This document shows positions 1 through 8,624 of a stretch of DNA of 64,000 bases, piece after piece; positions within the stretch are counted from its first letter, which is position 1; every line of letters starts with the position of its first letter. The notes beneath the pieces are model-generated. The model was given only the letters and a program-made list of their open reading frames with translations, made no database searches and had not been told where the DNA came from. Source of the DNA: Dyella japonica A8. GTDB taxonomy: Bacteria > Pseudomonadota > Gammaproteobacteria > Xanthomonadales > Rhodanobacteraceae. The translations under genes were made by a program, and so were the position numbers. Location of the stretch: positions 4,092,001 through 4,156,000 of the forward strand of contig NZ_CP008884.1 of the NCBI RefSeq assembly GCF_000725385.1, given 5' to 3'.

Positions 1-345
1 TCGACGCCCGGTTGCACCACGGAGGCCAAGGATTTCCGCGACCTCTACCCCAAGTTCAAGAAGCGCCATGCCGAGGTGATCGGCGTTTCGCGCGATTCGG
101 TGAAGTCCCATGCGAACTTCGCTACCAAGCAGGAACTGCCGTTCCCGCTCGTTTCCGACACTGACGAAACCTGGTGCAACGCCTTCGACGTGATCCACGA
201 GAAGGTGCTGTACGGAAAACGTCACATGGGTGTCGTACGAAGTAGCTTCCTGATCGATCCCGAAGGCAGGCTGGCCCAGGAATGGCGCAACGTGAAAGTT
301 ACCGGGCATGCCCAGGCCGTGCTCGACGCCATTCCCGCCCAGTGA
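1..345 (+). CDS. bcp: Bcp/PrxQ-type peroxiredoxin, 5' end missing
   Basis: The reading frame is already open at base 1 and carries the thioredoxin-fold peroxidatic motif TPGCTTEA at its very start, so the first roughly 45 residues lie outside the window. It continues with VIGVSRDS, FPLVSDTD and SFLIDPEG, which are typical of the bacterioferritin comigratory protein family of thiol peroxidases that reduce H2O2 and organic peroxides in the cytoplasm. In E. coli Bcp a resolving Cys follows five residues after the catalytic Cys; here that place is Lys/Asp (TTEAKD), so this looks like a 1-Cys type or one with its resolving Cys elsewhere. The stop is TGA at 343-345. Confidence 0.88.
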   Translation, partial: STPGCTTEAKDFRDLYPKFKKRHAEVIGVSRDSVKSHANFATKQELPFPLVSDTDETWCNAFDVIHEKVLYGKRHMGVVRSSFLIDPEGRLAQEWRNVKVTGHAQAVLDAIPAQ

Positions 346-437
346 CCCCTGATCGCTCCTTTCGCCACGCCGCCGCCCGCCCCCGGGGACGGGCATCCGC
401 CGGTGCGCGTGGCAAACCGGCCGGGTTGGCCGGCTCC

Positions 438-460
438 CCGCGGCATGCCCCATGCCGCGG
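438..460. terminator. Hairpin between bcp and phoH
   Basis: A perfect 10-bp inverted repeat (CCGCGGCATG / CATGCCGCGG) with a 3-nt loop lies between bcp and phoH. It is not followed by a T run, so its role as bcp terminator is only a guess. Confidence 0.35.
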
Positions 461-496
461 TTCATCCACCTCGCACGCCCAAGAGGTCTCTTCCGT

Positions 497-1876
497 ATGA
501 CCGGAAGCAAGCGCATCTACGCTCTCGACACCAATGTGTTGCTGCACGATCCGACGTCGCTGTTCCGCTTCGAAGAGCACGATGTCTTCATCCCGATGAC
601 GGTGCTGGAGGAACTGGACGAGAAGAAGAAAGGCGCCTCGGAAGTCTCGCGCAACGGCCGCCAGGTCAGCCGTTTCCTCAATGAACTGATCGAACGCGGC
701 AACGGCCACGGCATCAGCAACGGGCTGGAGCTGGTCAGCCCGGAAGGCGTGAACCTCAAACGCAGCGCAGGCGTGGGCCGCCTGTATTTCCAGCAGCGCA
801 CCACCAACGGCCACGGCAAGGCGGATAACCTCATCCTGTCGGCCGTGATCGAGCTGCGCGACCAGAACCCCGATCGCCAGGTCGTGCTGGTCACCAAAGA
901 CATCAACCTCCGCATCAAGGCCAAGATCTACGACATCCATGCGGAGGACTACGAGAACGACCGCGCCCTCGATGATTTCAACCTGCTCTACACGGGCTCG
1001 AAGGAGCTGCCGGAAGACTTCTGGAACAAGCACCCCGAAGTGCAGTCGTGGAACGAGCGTGGCCGCACCTTCTACAAGCTCGACCGCCGCGAGGACGAGG
1101 ACTGGCACCCGAACCAGTGCCTGTTCCTGCCCGGTGACAACAGCGTGGAACTGCGCGTGCTGCACGTGGACGACACCCGCGCCACGCTGGTGCTGCTGGA
1201 TGACCACAGCCACTCCAACCACGCCGTGTGGGGCATCGCCGCACGCAACCGCGAACAGAATTTCGCGCTCAACGTGCTGATGGATCCGGACATCGATTTC
1301 GTCACCCTGCTCGGCACCGCCGGCACCGGCAAGACGCTGCTCGCACTCGCGGCGGGCCTGGCGCAGGTGATGGACCAGCAGCGCTACCGCGAGATCATCA
1401 TGACGCGCGCCACCGTGTCCGTGGGCGAGGACATCGGCTTCCTCCCCGGCACGGAGGAAGAAAAAATGACGCCGTGGATGGGTGCCCTCACCGACAACCT
1501 CGAAGTGCTCGCCAACCCCGAAGAAGGCGGCAGCTGGGGACGCCAGGCCACCAACGACCTGCTGGCCTCGCGCATCAAGATCCGCTCGCTCAACTTCATG
1601 CGTGGCCGCACCTTCCTCTCGCGCTACCTGATCATCGACGAGGCGCAGAACCTCACACCCAAGCAGATGAAGACACTGATTACGCGTGCAGGCCCCGGCA
1701 CCAAGATCGTCTGCCTTGGCAACGTGGAGCAGATCGACACGCCTTACCTCACCGAGACCACGTCCGGCCTCACCTATGCGGTTGACCGCTTCCAGCATTG
1801 GGAGCATTCGGCGCATATCACGCTGCGCCGGGGTGAGCGTTCGCGACTGGCGGATTTTGCGTCGGAGGCGTTGTAA
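497..1876 (+). CDS. PIN domain-PhoH family ATPase
   Basis: This 459-aa protein joins an N-terminal PIN-like nuclease domain (YALDTNVLL with Asp11) to a C-terminal PhoH-type P-loop ATPase. Walker A is GTAGTGKT at residues 273-280 and Walker B is LIIDEAQN at about 378-385. The PIN-PhoH (PhoH2/YlaK-like) architecture is linked to RNA unwinding and cleavage in other bacteria; the substrate here is unknown. The frame is open upstream to about 452, but ATG 497 is preceded by AAGAGG at 481-486 and gives the expected N-terminus. A hairpin terminator follows at 1889. It stands alone between bcp and a GIY-YIG gene. Confidence 0.92.
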   Translation: MTGSKRIYALDTNVLLHDPTSLFRFEEHDVFIPMTVLEELDEKKKGASEVSRNGRQVSRFLNELIERGNGHGISNGLELVSPEGVNLKRSAGVGRLYFQQRTTNGHGKADNLILSAVIELRDQNPDRQVVLVTKDINLRIKAKIYDIHAEDYENDRALDDFNLLYTGSKELPEDFWNKHPEVQSWNERGRTFYKLDRREDEDWHPNQCLFLPGDNSVELRVLHVDDTRATLVLLDDHSHSNHAVWGIAARNREQNFALNVLMDPDIDFVTLLGTAGTGKTLLALAAGLAQVMDQQRYREIIMTRATVSVGEDIGFLPGTEEEKMTPWMGALTDNLEVLANPEEGGSWGRQATNDLLASRIKIRSLNFMRGRTFLSRYLIIDEAQNLTPKQMKTLITRAGPGTKIVCLGNVEQIDTPYLTETTSGLTYAVDRFQHWEHSAHITLRRGERSRLADFASEAL

Positions 1877-1888
1877 GGGATTGGCCGG

Positions 1889-1912
1889 CGCCCCGGCAGG
1901 CATGCCGGGGCG
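1889..1912 (+). terminator. Hairpin terminator after phoH
   Basis: A perfect 10-bp GC-rich stem (CGCCCCGGCA / TGCCGGGGCG) with a GGCA loop sits 12 bases after the phoH-type gene's stop. There is no strong T run, so termination is probable but not certain. Confidence 0.5.
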
Positions 1913-1928
1913 TTGCCTGGAAGACGTT

Positions 1929-2222
1929 ATGGATCGACGGCAACCCTGTGTGTACATCTTGGCGAGCGGCCACAATGGCACGCTCTACGTCGGTGTGACC
2001 AGCGACTTGGTCAAACGCGTCTGGCAGCACAGAAATGAGGTGATCGAAAGCTTTACCTCGCAGCATCACGTGCACAACCTCGTCTGGTACGAGCTGCACG
2101 AAACCATGGAGTCGGCCATTCTTCGGGAGAAGCGGCTAAAGGACTGGAAGCGAGCTTGGAAGTTGCGACTTATTGAAGGCGAGAATCCCAAATGGGCTGA
2201 TCTTTACCCAACGCTGCTGTAA
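1929..2222 (+). CDS. Single-domain GIY-YIG endonuclease-like protein (COG2827/UPF0213 type)
   Basis: This 97-aa protein consists of one GIY-YIG nuclease domain: VYI (residues 8-10), YVG (20-22), Arg30, His34, and the helix ILREKRLKDW with Glu67 as likely metal ligand. Small proteins of this type (YhbQ/UPF0213-like) are widespread and mostly uncharacterised; YhbQ-like members can cleave DNA. The frame extends upstream into phoH, but ATG 1929 gives the standard N-terminus of the family. The last two bases of the stop codon (2220-2222) are already the first bases of a perfect 60-bp inverted repeat, so gene and palindrome form one continuous block (see findings). No partner gene is evident. Confidence 0.88.
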   Translation: MDRRQPCVYILASGHNGTLYVGVTSDLVKRVWQHRNEVIESFTSQHHVHNLVWYELHETMESAILREKRLKDWKRAWKLRLIEGENPKWADLYPTLL

Positions 2223-2384
2223 CTGGATGACCAGCCATTCGGCTGTTGTAAAGCGCCTCCGGCCTGCGCCGGAATGACGATCAAGAGCAGGGGTTTCGAA
2301 AACCTCACACGCTTTGGCTTTTGCTCGTCATTCCGGCGCAGGCCGGAGGCGCTTTACAACAGCCGAATGGCTGGTCATCCAGTT
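2221..2384. repeat. Perfect 60-bp inverted repeat, REP-like (class A)
   Basis: Arm 1 at 2221-2280 and arm 2 at 2325-2384 are exact reverse complements over 60 bp and are separated by a 44-bp loop. The inner 22 bases of each arm (GACG plus the GGCGCAGGCC core) match the start of a degenerate element at 46472. The repeat begins inside the GIY-YIG stop codon and ends 53 bp before thiD. In RNA it would make a very strong hairpin, so it can also act as a terminator. Confidence 0.95.
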
Positions 2385-2437
2385 GCGACCACGTGAGGTA
2401 CTACGATAGCCCCTCACTGCCCTTGACTCACCATGCC

Positions 2438-3223
<786 letters not shown>

Positions 3224-3284
3224 TGTGGCAAATCCGCACGCCGGCTGAACCCCCGGCCAGGCGCTGCGGCGTTCACGGAGTAGA

Positions 3285-4265
3285 ATGACCACTTCCGCTC
3301 CGTCGCCATCCCATGCATCCATGATCCTCGCCCCGCGCCTCGTGCTGTTGGCTCTTTTCGCACTGTTCGTGCTGTGCGTGCTGTTGGTGCACCTGCGCGG
3401 CCGCGCCAAGCTTCGCTTCGATCGCCAGCTGGTGGATCACTCGGCGGTGTTCGCGCCGTACAACCTGCTGATGTATGCGTTTTCCGCCGTGCCGGCCAAG
3501 CCCATCCTTGATCGCCGCGGCTTTCCTCAGCTCGATCTGCTGCAGGCCAACTGGCAAGCCATCCGCGAGGAAGCCCTGCACCTGTTCGACGAGGGCTACA
3601 TCCGCGCGGCGGAAAAGAACAACGACGCCAGCTTCAACAGCTTCTTCAAGCAGGGCTGGAAGCGCTTCTACCTGAAGTGGTACGGCGAGCCGCTCGCTTC
3701 CGCCGAGGCGCTGTGCCCCAGGACGGTCGCCCTGCTCAATTCGATCCCGAGCGTGAAAGCGGCCATGTTTGCCCTGCTCCCGCCCGGCAGCAAGCTCAAC
3801 CCGCATCGCGATCCGTTTGCCGGTTCGCTGCGCTACCACCTCGGTCTGATCACCCCGAATTCGGAAGAATGCCGCATCTTCGTCGACGGCGAGATCCACA
3901 GCTGGGGCGACGGCAAGGACGTGGTGTTCGACGAGACCTATGTGCACTGGGCGGAGAACCGCACCGACCAGACCCGCGTGATCCTGTTCGCCGACGTGGA
4001 ACGCCCGCTGCGCACGCGCTTCATGAATGCGATCAACCATCGCGTCGGCGCCTTCATGGGCAAGATCACCGCCTCGCCCAACACGGAATCCCCGGAAGAG
4101 AAGACCGGCTTCGTCAACCGCGTGTTCGCCATGAACCAGCGCAGCCGTGAGCGCAACCGGGTCTTCAAGAAGAAATTCCCCAAGCTGTTTCGCGCCGTGA
4201 AATACGTCGGCATGCTGGCAATCCTCTGGATCCTCTTCGCCGCTCCCTGGCCCTTCTTCGGCTGA
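3285..4265 (+). CDS. lpxO: LpxO-type lipid A 2-hydroxylase (Asp/Asn beta-hydroxylase family)
   Basis: This 326-aa protein is an Fe(II)/2-oxoglutarate dioxygenase anchored by an N-terminal membrane helix (about residues 15-36). A second hydrophobic segment, ILWILFAAPWPFF, lies at the C-terminus. The iron ligands are visible as NPHRDPFAG (His174, Asp176) and FDETYVHWAEN (His221), with the 2-oxoglutarate-binding Arg in TDQTRVILF. The last motif and DVERPL are typical of LpxO, which adds a 2-hydroxyl to the secondary acyl chain of lipid A on the inner-membrane cytoplasmic face. Assignment to LpxO rather than another membrane Asp/Asn hydroxylase rests on these motifs. The start ATG 3285 has GGAG about 6 bases upstream. 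Confidence 0.85.
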   Translation: MTTSAPSPSHASMILAPRLVLLALFALFVLCVLLVHLRGRAKLRFDRQLVDHSAVFAPYNLLMYAFSAVPAKPILDRRGFPQLDLLQANWQAIREEALHLFDEGYIRAAEKNNDASFNSFFKQGWKRFYLKWYGEPLASAEALCPRTVALLNSIPSVKAAMFALLPPGSKLNPHRDPFAGSLRYHLGLITPNSEECRIFVDGEIHSWGDGKDVVFDETYVHWAENRTDQTRVILFADVERPLRTRFMNAINHRVGAFMGKITASPNTESPEEKTGFVNRVFAMNQRSRERNRVFKKKFPKLFRAVKYVGMLAILWILFAAPWPFFG

Positions 4266-4323
4266 GCCGTCACGAACCATGACGTTCGCGCGTCCATGCA
4301 GTGTCAGCCCTTAGGAGAGCCTC

Positions 4324-5223
4324 ATGGACCACGCCACCGCCACCTTCCAGAAACACCGCCCCCGCCTGCTGGGGCTGGCCTACCGCATGCTCGGCACCCA
4401 GGCGGATGCCGAAGACGTACTGCATGACGCCTGGCTGCGCTGGCACCAGCAGGATGCCGATGCGCTGGACGATGCCGAAGCCTGGCTGGTCACCGTCACC
4501 ACGCGGCTATCGCTGGACCGCCTGCGCCGCGCCAAGACCGAGCGCCAGCACTACACCGGCCCCTGGCTCCCGGAGCCGCTGGTGGAGGAAACGGAGCAGC
4601 CCGAGGCCGAACTGGAGCGCGTCGAAAGCCTCAGCCTGTCTTTTCTCGCCCTGCTGGAGCGTCTGAGTCCGGAAGAGCGCGCCGCATTCCTGTTGGTCCA
4701 GGTGTTCGATTACAGCCACGCAGAAACGGCCGCCATGCTGCAGATCGCCGAAGATGCCTGCCGCCAGCGCGTGCACCGCGCGCGCCAGCGCCTGCGTGAA
4801 GGCCGCCCGCGCTTCACGCATTCCCCGGATGCCCAGCGCCGGCTGCTGGAAAAATTCCGCGATGCGCTGGAAAGCGCCAGCGTCGAATCGCTGCAGGCGC
4901 TGTTCGCGGAAGATGCGGTGCATCTGGCCGATGGCGGCGGCAAGGCCACGGCAACGCTCAGGCCACTGCACGGCGGCGAACGCCTCGTGCGGCTGTACGC
5001 CATCATCGCCCAACGCTACCGCCACCTTTCCATCGTGCACCGCCTGCAGTGGCTCAACGGCGCGCCGGCGCTGCTCACCTGGGTGGATGCCAGGCTCGCC
5101 ACCGTGGCGTGGATCGAAACCGACGGCGAGCGCATCACCAGCATCCACTCGCTGCGCAACCCGGAAAAACTCGCTCGACTGGAAGCTGTCACGAATCCGC
5201 AGGCCGGCGCGTCCTTGGTTTGA
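4324..5223 (+). CDS. ECF41-type sigma factor with C-terminal SnoaL-like regulatory domain
   Basis: This 299-aa ECF sigma factor starts at ATG 4324 after AGGAG. Region 2 (LLGLAYRMLGTQADAEDVLHD) and region 4 (RLSPEERAAFLLVQVFDYSH) occupy the first 165 residues. A SnoaL/NTF2-like extension follows. The three marks of the ECF41 group are all present: WLPEP in the linker, DGGGK in the extension, and RNPEKL near the C-terminus. In this group the extension itself modulates activity and replaces an anti-sigma factor. The next gene is the standard partner, a carboxymuconolactone decarboxylase-like protein, which is usually its direct target. Confidence 0.93.
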   Translation: MDHATATFQKHRPRLLGLAYRMLGTQADAEDVLHDAWLRWHQQDADALDDAEAWLVTVTTRLSLDRLRRAKTERQHYTGPWLPEPLVEETEQPEAELERVESLSLSFLALLERLSPEERAAFLLVQVFDYSHAETAAMLQIAEDACRQRVHRARQRLREGRPRFTHSPDAQRRLLEKFRDALESASVESLQALFAEDAVHLADGGGKATATLRPLHGGERLVRLYAIIAQRYRHLSIVHRLQWLNGAPALLTWVDARLATVAWIETDGERITSIHSLRNPEKLARLEAVTNPQAGASLV

Positions 5224-5258
5224 AACGGCCACCGTGGCCGCCTACCAAGGAACCCGCC

Positions 5259-5726
5259 ATGTCCAAGCGTCTCTCTTTCATGAAGTATCCCCAGGCCATG
5301 AAGCCGCTGTTCGACTTCAGTCAGGGCGTGCACGAGAGCGGGCTGGAACGCCCGCTCGTGGAACTGGTGCTGATGCGCGCTTCGCAGATCAACGGCTGTG
5401 CGTTCTGCATGGACATGCACAGCAAAGATGCGCGAGCCGCTGGCGAAACCGAGCAGCGCCTGTACATGTTGCCCGGCTGGCGTGAAGCACCCTCGGTCTA
5501 CAGCGAACGCGAAAGCGCCGCGCTGGGCTGGACAGAAGCCGTCACGCGGCTGGGCGAGCACGGCGTGCCCGATGACGTCTACGACCGCGCCCGCGCCTCC
5601 TTCAGCGAGGAAGAGCTGGTCGGCTTGACGGTGATCATCGGCATGATCAACACCTGGAACCGCATCAACGTGGCGTTCCAGACACCGGCAGGAAACTACA
5701 AGCCCGCCGCGAAACAGGCGGCCTGA
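5259..5726 (+). CDS. Carboxymuconolactone decarboxylase/AhpD-like protein, ECF41 partner
   Basis: This 155-aa alkylhydroperoxidase-D-like protein has the redox motif INGCAFCMDMH with Cys47, Cys50 and His54, followed by the helical CMD fold. AAGG precedes ATG 5259. It lies 35 bp after the ECF41 sigma gene, and such COE-type (carboxymuconolactone decarboxylase/oxidoreductase/epimerase) neighbours are the known targets of ECF41 factors. A peroxidase-like or disulfide role is likely from the CxxC-His motif; the substrate is unknown. The frame is open upstream within the sigma gene, but the family length supports this start. Confidence 0.9.
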   Translation: MSKRLSFMKYPQAMKPLFDFSQGVHESGLERPLVELVLMRASQINGCAFCMDMHSKDARAAGETEQRLYMLPGWREAPSVYSERESAALGWTEAVTRLGEHGVPDDVYDRARASFSEEELVGLTVIIGMINTWNRINVAFQTPAGNYKPAAKQAA

Positions 5727-5734
5727 TACCGCGA

Positions 5735-6829
5735 TCAGGCGGGCCCGGATGCCGGGCCGCGCATCTCCGGGGCGGCCCGCAACGGCCGCCCCTCCCTTTC
5801 GAGGGCGTGCAGGTCGATGTGCCTGACGGAAACGGGCCGGTAACGCTCGTCGAATGCCACATCGCCCGGCACCCAGCCGGCGCGGCAACGGATGGCGCAC
5901 CACCAGCGCCGCAACGTGGTCCATTGCTGGCCGGCCATGCCATGGCGGTTATCCGCATCCACCATGGGATCGCATACGCCCGTGGGGCGCACCGCCCGGC
6001 CATAGAGCGCCGTGCCGAACAGGATGTCCCAGATCGGGAAAACGAAGGCGTAGTTGCAGGCGTGCAGCGTGGGTTGGTCCGGATCCACCCGCATGTGATG
6101 GAGCCGGTGATAGCGCGGATCCACCAGCACGCGCCCCAGCACCGGGCCGAAATGCAGGCGGATGTTGGCGTGCCCCAGGTTCTGCAGCAGCTCGCCCATC
6201 AGCACCAGCAGCGCGTACTCCGTCGGCGCTACACCGATGAGCACGCCAACACCGGCGACGATGAGCGCTTCGAGCAGATCGTCCAGGTAGTGGTCGCGAT
6301 CATTCGACCAGCAACTGAGTTGGCGCTGGCTGTGATGCAGGCTGTGCAGCGCCCACCACCACGGGATCTGGTGCTGCAACCGGTGCACCACGTACAGCAC
6401 GAAGTCGTAGATGGCGTAGTAGACCAGGAACAGCACGAGCGGATGCCCCGCCAGCCATGGCACACCCTGCTGGATGCTCACCAACCCGGCGCCGTCGCCG
6501 TTGCTGTCTCCTCCCATCCATTGATTGAGGGGAAACAGCACGAGGTAAGTAAACAACGGGAGCACCACGAACAACTTGATCAGGGTGTAGCGGCCATCGA
6601 TGGCCGTCGTGCGGCGTTGCTCCCAACGCTCGGCCGGCCATACCGATTCCAGCGGACGCAGCACCAGCGCAATGATGGCGACCTGCGCGATGGTGAGCAA
6701 AAAATAGCGGGCGATGTCAGATGCCTGGCTGTCCAGCCACGACAGATGCAGCCATTGCAGCACGGGATGCACGGCGTGCGTGCACGTCCAGGCAAGCATC
6801 GAGGCCCACGGATCTGCCCATGCAGCCAT
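5735..6829 (-). CDS. Sterol desaturase / fatty acid hydroxylase family membrane protein
   Basis: This 364-aa membrane protein has about four or five hydrophobic helices and the His clusters of the di-iron hydroxylase superfamily: HRLQHQ, HSLHHSQ and YHRLHHM. Such enzymes hydroxylate or desaturate lipids at the membrane. The frame is open up to 7018, but that region contains the terminator of the upstream isocitrate dehydrogenase gene (6936-6967), so ATG 6829 is preferred. It converges with the ECF41 cluster, leaving only 8 bp between the stops. The exact substrate (fatty acid, sterol or carotenoid) cannot be read from the sequence. Confidence 0.85.
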   Translation of the reverse strand: MAAWADPWASMLAWTCTHAVHPVLQWLHLSWLDSQASDIARYFLLTIAQVAIIALVLRPLESVWPAERWEQRRTTAIDGRYTLIKLFVVLPLFTYLVLFPLNQWMGGDSNGDGAGLVSIQQGVPWLAGHPLVLFLVYYAIYDFVLYVVHRLQHQIPWWWALHSLHHSQRQLSCWSNDRDHYLDDLLEALIVAGVGVLIGVAPTEYALLVLMGELLQNLGHANIRLHFGPVLGRVLVDPRYHRLHHMRVDPDQPTLHACNYAFVFPIWDILFGTALYGRAVRPTGVCDPMVDADNRHGMAGQQWTTLRRWWCAIRCRAGWVPGDVAFDERYRPVSVRHIDLHALEREGRPLRAAPEMRGPASGPA

Positions 6830-6935
6830 CGCATCGGGACTCCGGCATATGGGATCCGATTCTACGTCCGCACCCACGGCACGATCTTGCCGCACGAAAC
6901 TGCGCTCATCGGCCACAAGCCTTGGACGCGCGCAC

Positions 6936-6967
6936 AAAAAAAGCCCCTCTCTCGCGAGAGGGGCTTT
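6936..6967 (-). terminator. Intrinsic terminator of isocitrate dehydrogenase gene
   Basis: A perfect 12-bp stem (AAAGCCCCTCTC / GAGAGGGGCTTT, loop TCGC) is followed on the minus strand by a run of seven T. It lies 17 bp after the icd stop. Confidence 0.93.
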
Positions 6968-6983
6968 CAGGGTCGATCGTCGC

Positions 6984-7997
6984 TCAGGCCTTGACGCGCT
7001 TGACGATGGCGTCGCCAAAGCTGGTCGTGGTGCCCTTGCCGCCGATGTCCGGCGTGACGCTGTCGCGGTCGTTGGTCATGGTGTCGCGGATCGCGTTACG
7101 CACCTTGTCGCCCTTGTCGACCATGCCGAGGTGGTCGAGCATGTCGGCGGCAGCGAGCAGCAGCGCGCACGGGTTGGCGATGCCCTTGCCGGCGATGTCC
7201 GGAGCCGAACCGTGCACGGCCTCGAAGATGGCCGCCTCGGTGCCGATGTTGTCGCCCGGCGCCAGGCCCAGGCCGCCCACCAGGCCGGCGCACAGGTCGG
7301 ACAGGATGTCGCCGAACAGGTTGGTGGTGACGATAACGTCGAACTGCTCCGGCTTCATCACCAGCTGCATGCAGGCGTTGTCAACGATCATCTCGCTGAA
7401 CTCGATCTGCGGGTATTCCTTGGCGATCTCGCGTGCCACGTTGAGGAACAGGCCCGACGCGGTCTTGATGATGTTGGCCTTGTGCACGGCCGTCACCTTC
7501 TTGCGGCCCTTCTTCACGGCCAGTTCGAAGGCGTAGCGCACGATGCGGCTGGAGCCCTTGCGGGTGTTGCGGATCATCGAGATGGCGGTTTCGCCGTCTT
7601 CGGACAGGGTCTGGCCTTCGGACAGGTACGCACCTTCGGTGTTCTCGCGCACCGTGATGATGTCGATGTTGTCGAAGCGCGCCTTGGTGCCCGGGAAGCT
7701 GATCGCCGGACGCACGTTGGCGTACAGGTCGAAGTGGCGGCGCAGGGTGACGTTGATCGAGGTGAAACCGCCGCCCACCGGGGTGGTCAGCGGGCCTTTC
7801 AGGGCCACCTTGTGCTTGGCGATGGCGTCGAGTGTCGGCTGCGGCAGCAGGTCGCCGCTCTTCTCCAGGGCAACCATGCCGGCATCGACGAACTCGTAGG
7901 ACAGGCCGCAGTCCAGGGCATCGAGCACGCGCAGCGTGGCGTTCATGATCTCGGGGCCGATACCGTCGCCCGGAATCACGGCAATGGTCTTGCTCAT
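6984..7997 (-). CDS. icd: Isocitrate dehydrogenase, NAD-dependent type
   Basis: This 337-aa enzyme belongs to the isocitrate/isopropylmalate dehydrogenase family. It shows IPGDGIGPEI at the N-terminus, the substrate motif TVRENTEGAYLSEGQ, the catalytic region VTAVHKANI, and the nucleotide-site sequence GSAPDIAGKGIANP. The short length and these motifs match the eukaryote-like NAD-IDH found in Xanthomonadales, acting in the TCA cycle. A homoisocitrate or isopropylmalate role is less likely, since no leu or lys genes are nearby. AAGGAG precedes ATG 7997, and a strong terminator follows. Confidence 0.88.
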   Translation of the reverse strand: MSKTIAVIPGDGIGPEIMNATLRVLDALDCGLSYEFVDAGMVALEKSGDLLPQPTLDAIAKHKVALKGPLTTPVGGGFTSINVTLRRHFDLYANVRPAISFPGTKARFDNIDIITVRENTEGAYLSEGQTLSEDGETAISMIRNTRKGSSRIVRYAFELAVKKGRKKVTAVHKANIIKTASGLFLNVAREIAKEYPQIEFSEMIVDNACMQLVMKPEQFDVIVTTNLFGDILSDLCAGLVGGLGLAPGDNIGTEAAIFEAVHGSAPDIAGKGIANPCALLLAAADMLDHLGMVDKGDKVRNAIRDTMTNDRDSVTPDIGGKGTTTSFGDAIVKRVKA

Positions 7998-8216
7998 GGG
8001 GACACTCCTTGGGATATGAATCGAGCAACCCTGTGGCGGGGGACGACAGGGTTGTAAATCCCGTCAATTATCCCCGATGAGCCGTACCGCGGCCAGAGCG
8101 GAAAGCCCGGCCACCGTTGCAAATCCTCGCATGCAGCATTGAATAAACTCGCACGCGTCAACGGGACGGCAAGAGTCTGCGGGGCGGCAAGGAGTCACCG
8201 CCCCGCCCACGTGGCC

Positions 8217-8624
8217 TCAGACGTGGCTGGCGTGGTCCGCCGCGGGCGTGGCGCCCTCGCCCGACTCCAGCTGGTCGAGGAAATCGACCGCACGGCGCAG
8301 GTGCGGTATCACGATGGAGCCGCCCACCACCAGGCCGACGCTGAAGGTTTCGAAAAATTCCTCGCGGGTCACGCCCGCTTCCTTGCACTGGGCCACGTGG
8401 TAGCTGATGCAGTCGTCGCAGCGCAGCACCATGGAAGCCACCAGGCCCAGCAGCTCCTTGGTCTTCACGTCGAGTGCACCGGGCTTGTAGGTCTGCGTAT
8501 CGAGCGCGAAGAAGCGCCGGACGACCTGGTTGTCTTCCGACAGGATGCGTTCGTTCATGCGCTGTCGGAAGGCGGTGAATTCGGCGACGCGGTCCTTGCT
8601 GCCCTGATCCGTGGTGTTGCTCAT
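8217..8624 (-). CDS. AhpD-like carboxymuconolactone decarboxylase family protein
   Basis: This 135-aa protein has the AhpD-type motif LRCDDCISYHVAQC with Cys69, Cys72 and His76, and a helical CMD core. Its start ATG (8622-8624) overlaps the stop of the upstream glutaredoxin gene by 4 bp (ATGA), so the two are translationally coupled. The pairing suggests a shared role in thiol redox chemistry, for example peroxide reduction with electrons from glutaredoxin, but this is inference. A GC-rich hairpin at 8180-8206 may end the transcript. Confidence 0.88.
   Translation of the reverse strand: MSNTTDQGSKDRVAEFTAFRQRMNERILSEDNQVVRRFFALDTQTYKPGALDVKTKELLGLVASMVLRCDDCISYHVAQCKEAGVTREEFFETFSVGLVVGGSIVIPHLRRAVDFLDQLESGEGATPAADHASHV

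Noticed and set aside
299..1981. A 560-codon minus-strand open frame opposite the PhoH-type gene
   Set aside because: Composition (Ala, Val, Arg, His rich) and lack of motifs mark it as a GC shadow; the PIN-PhoH protein on the other strand has clear catalytic motifs.
2385..2437. TPP riboswitch before thiD
   Set aside because: The 53-bp interval is too short and lacks the thi-box sequence.
6830..7018. An N-terminal extension of the sterol desaturase-like protein
   Set aside because: It would run through the intrinsic terminator of the icd gene at 6936-6967, so ATG 6829 is favoured.
8180..8206. Terminator of the AhpD-like gene
   Set aside because: A GGGGCGG / CCGCCCC stem is present, but it is not followed by a T run and is listed only as a possibility within the gene's entry.
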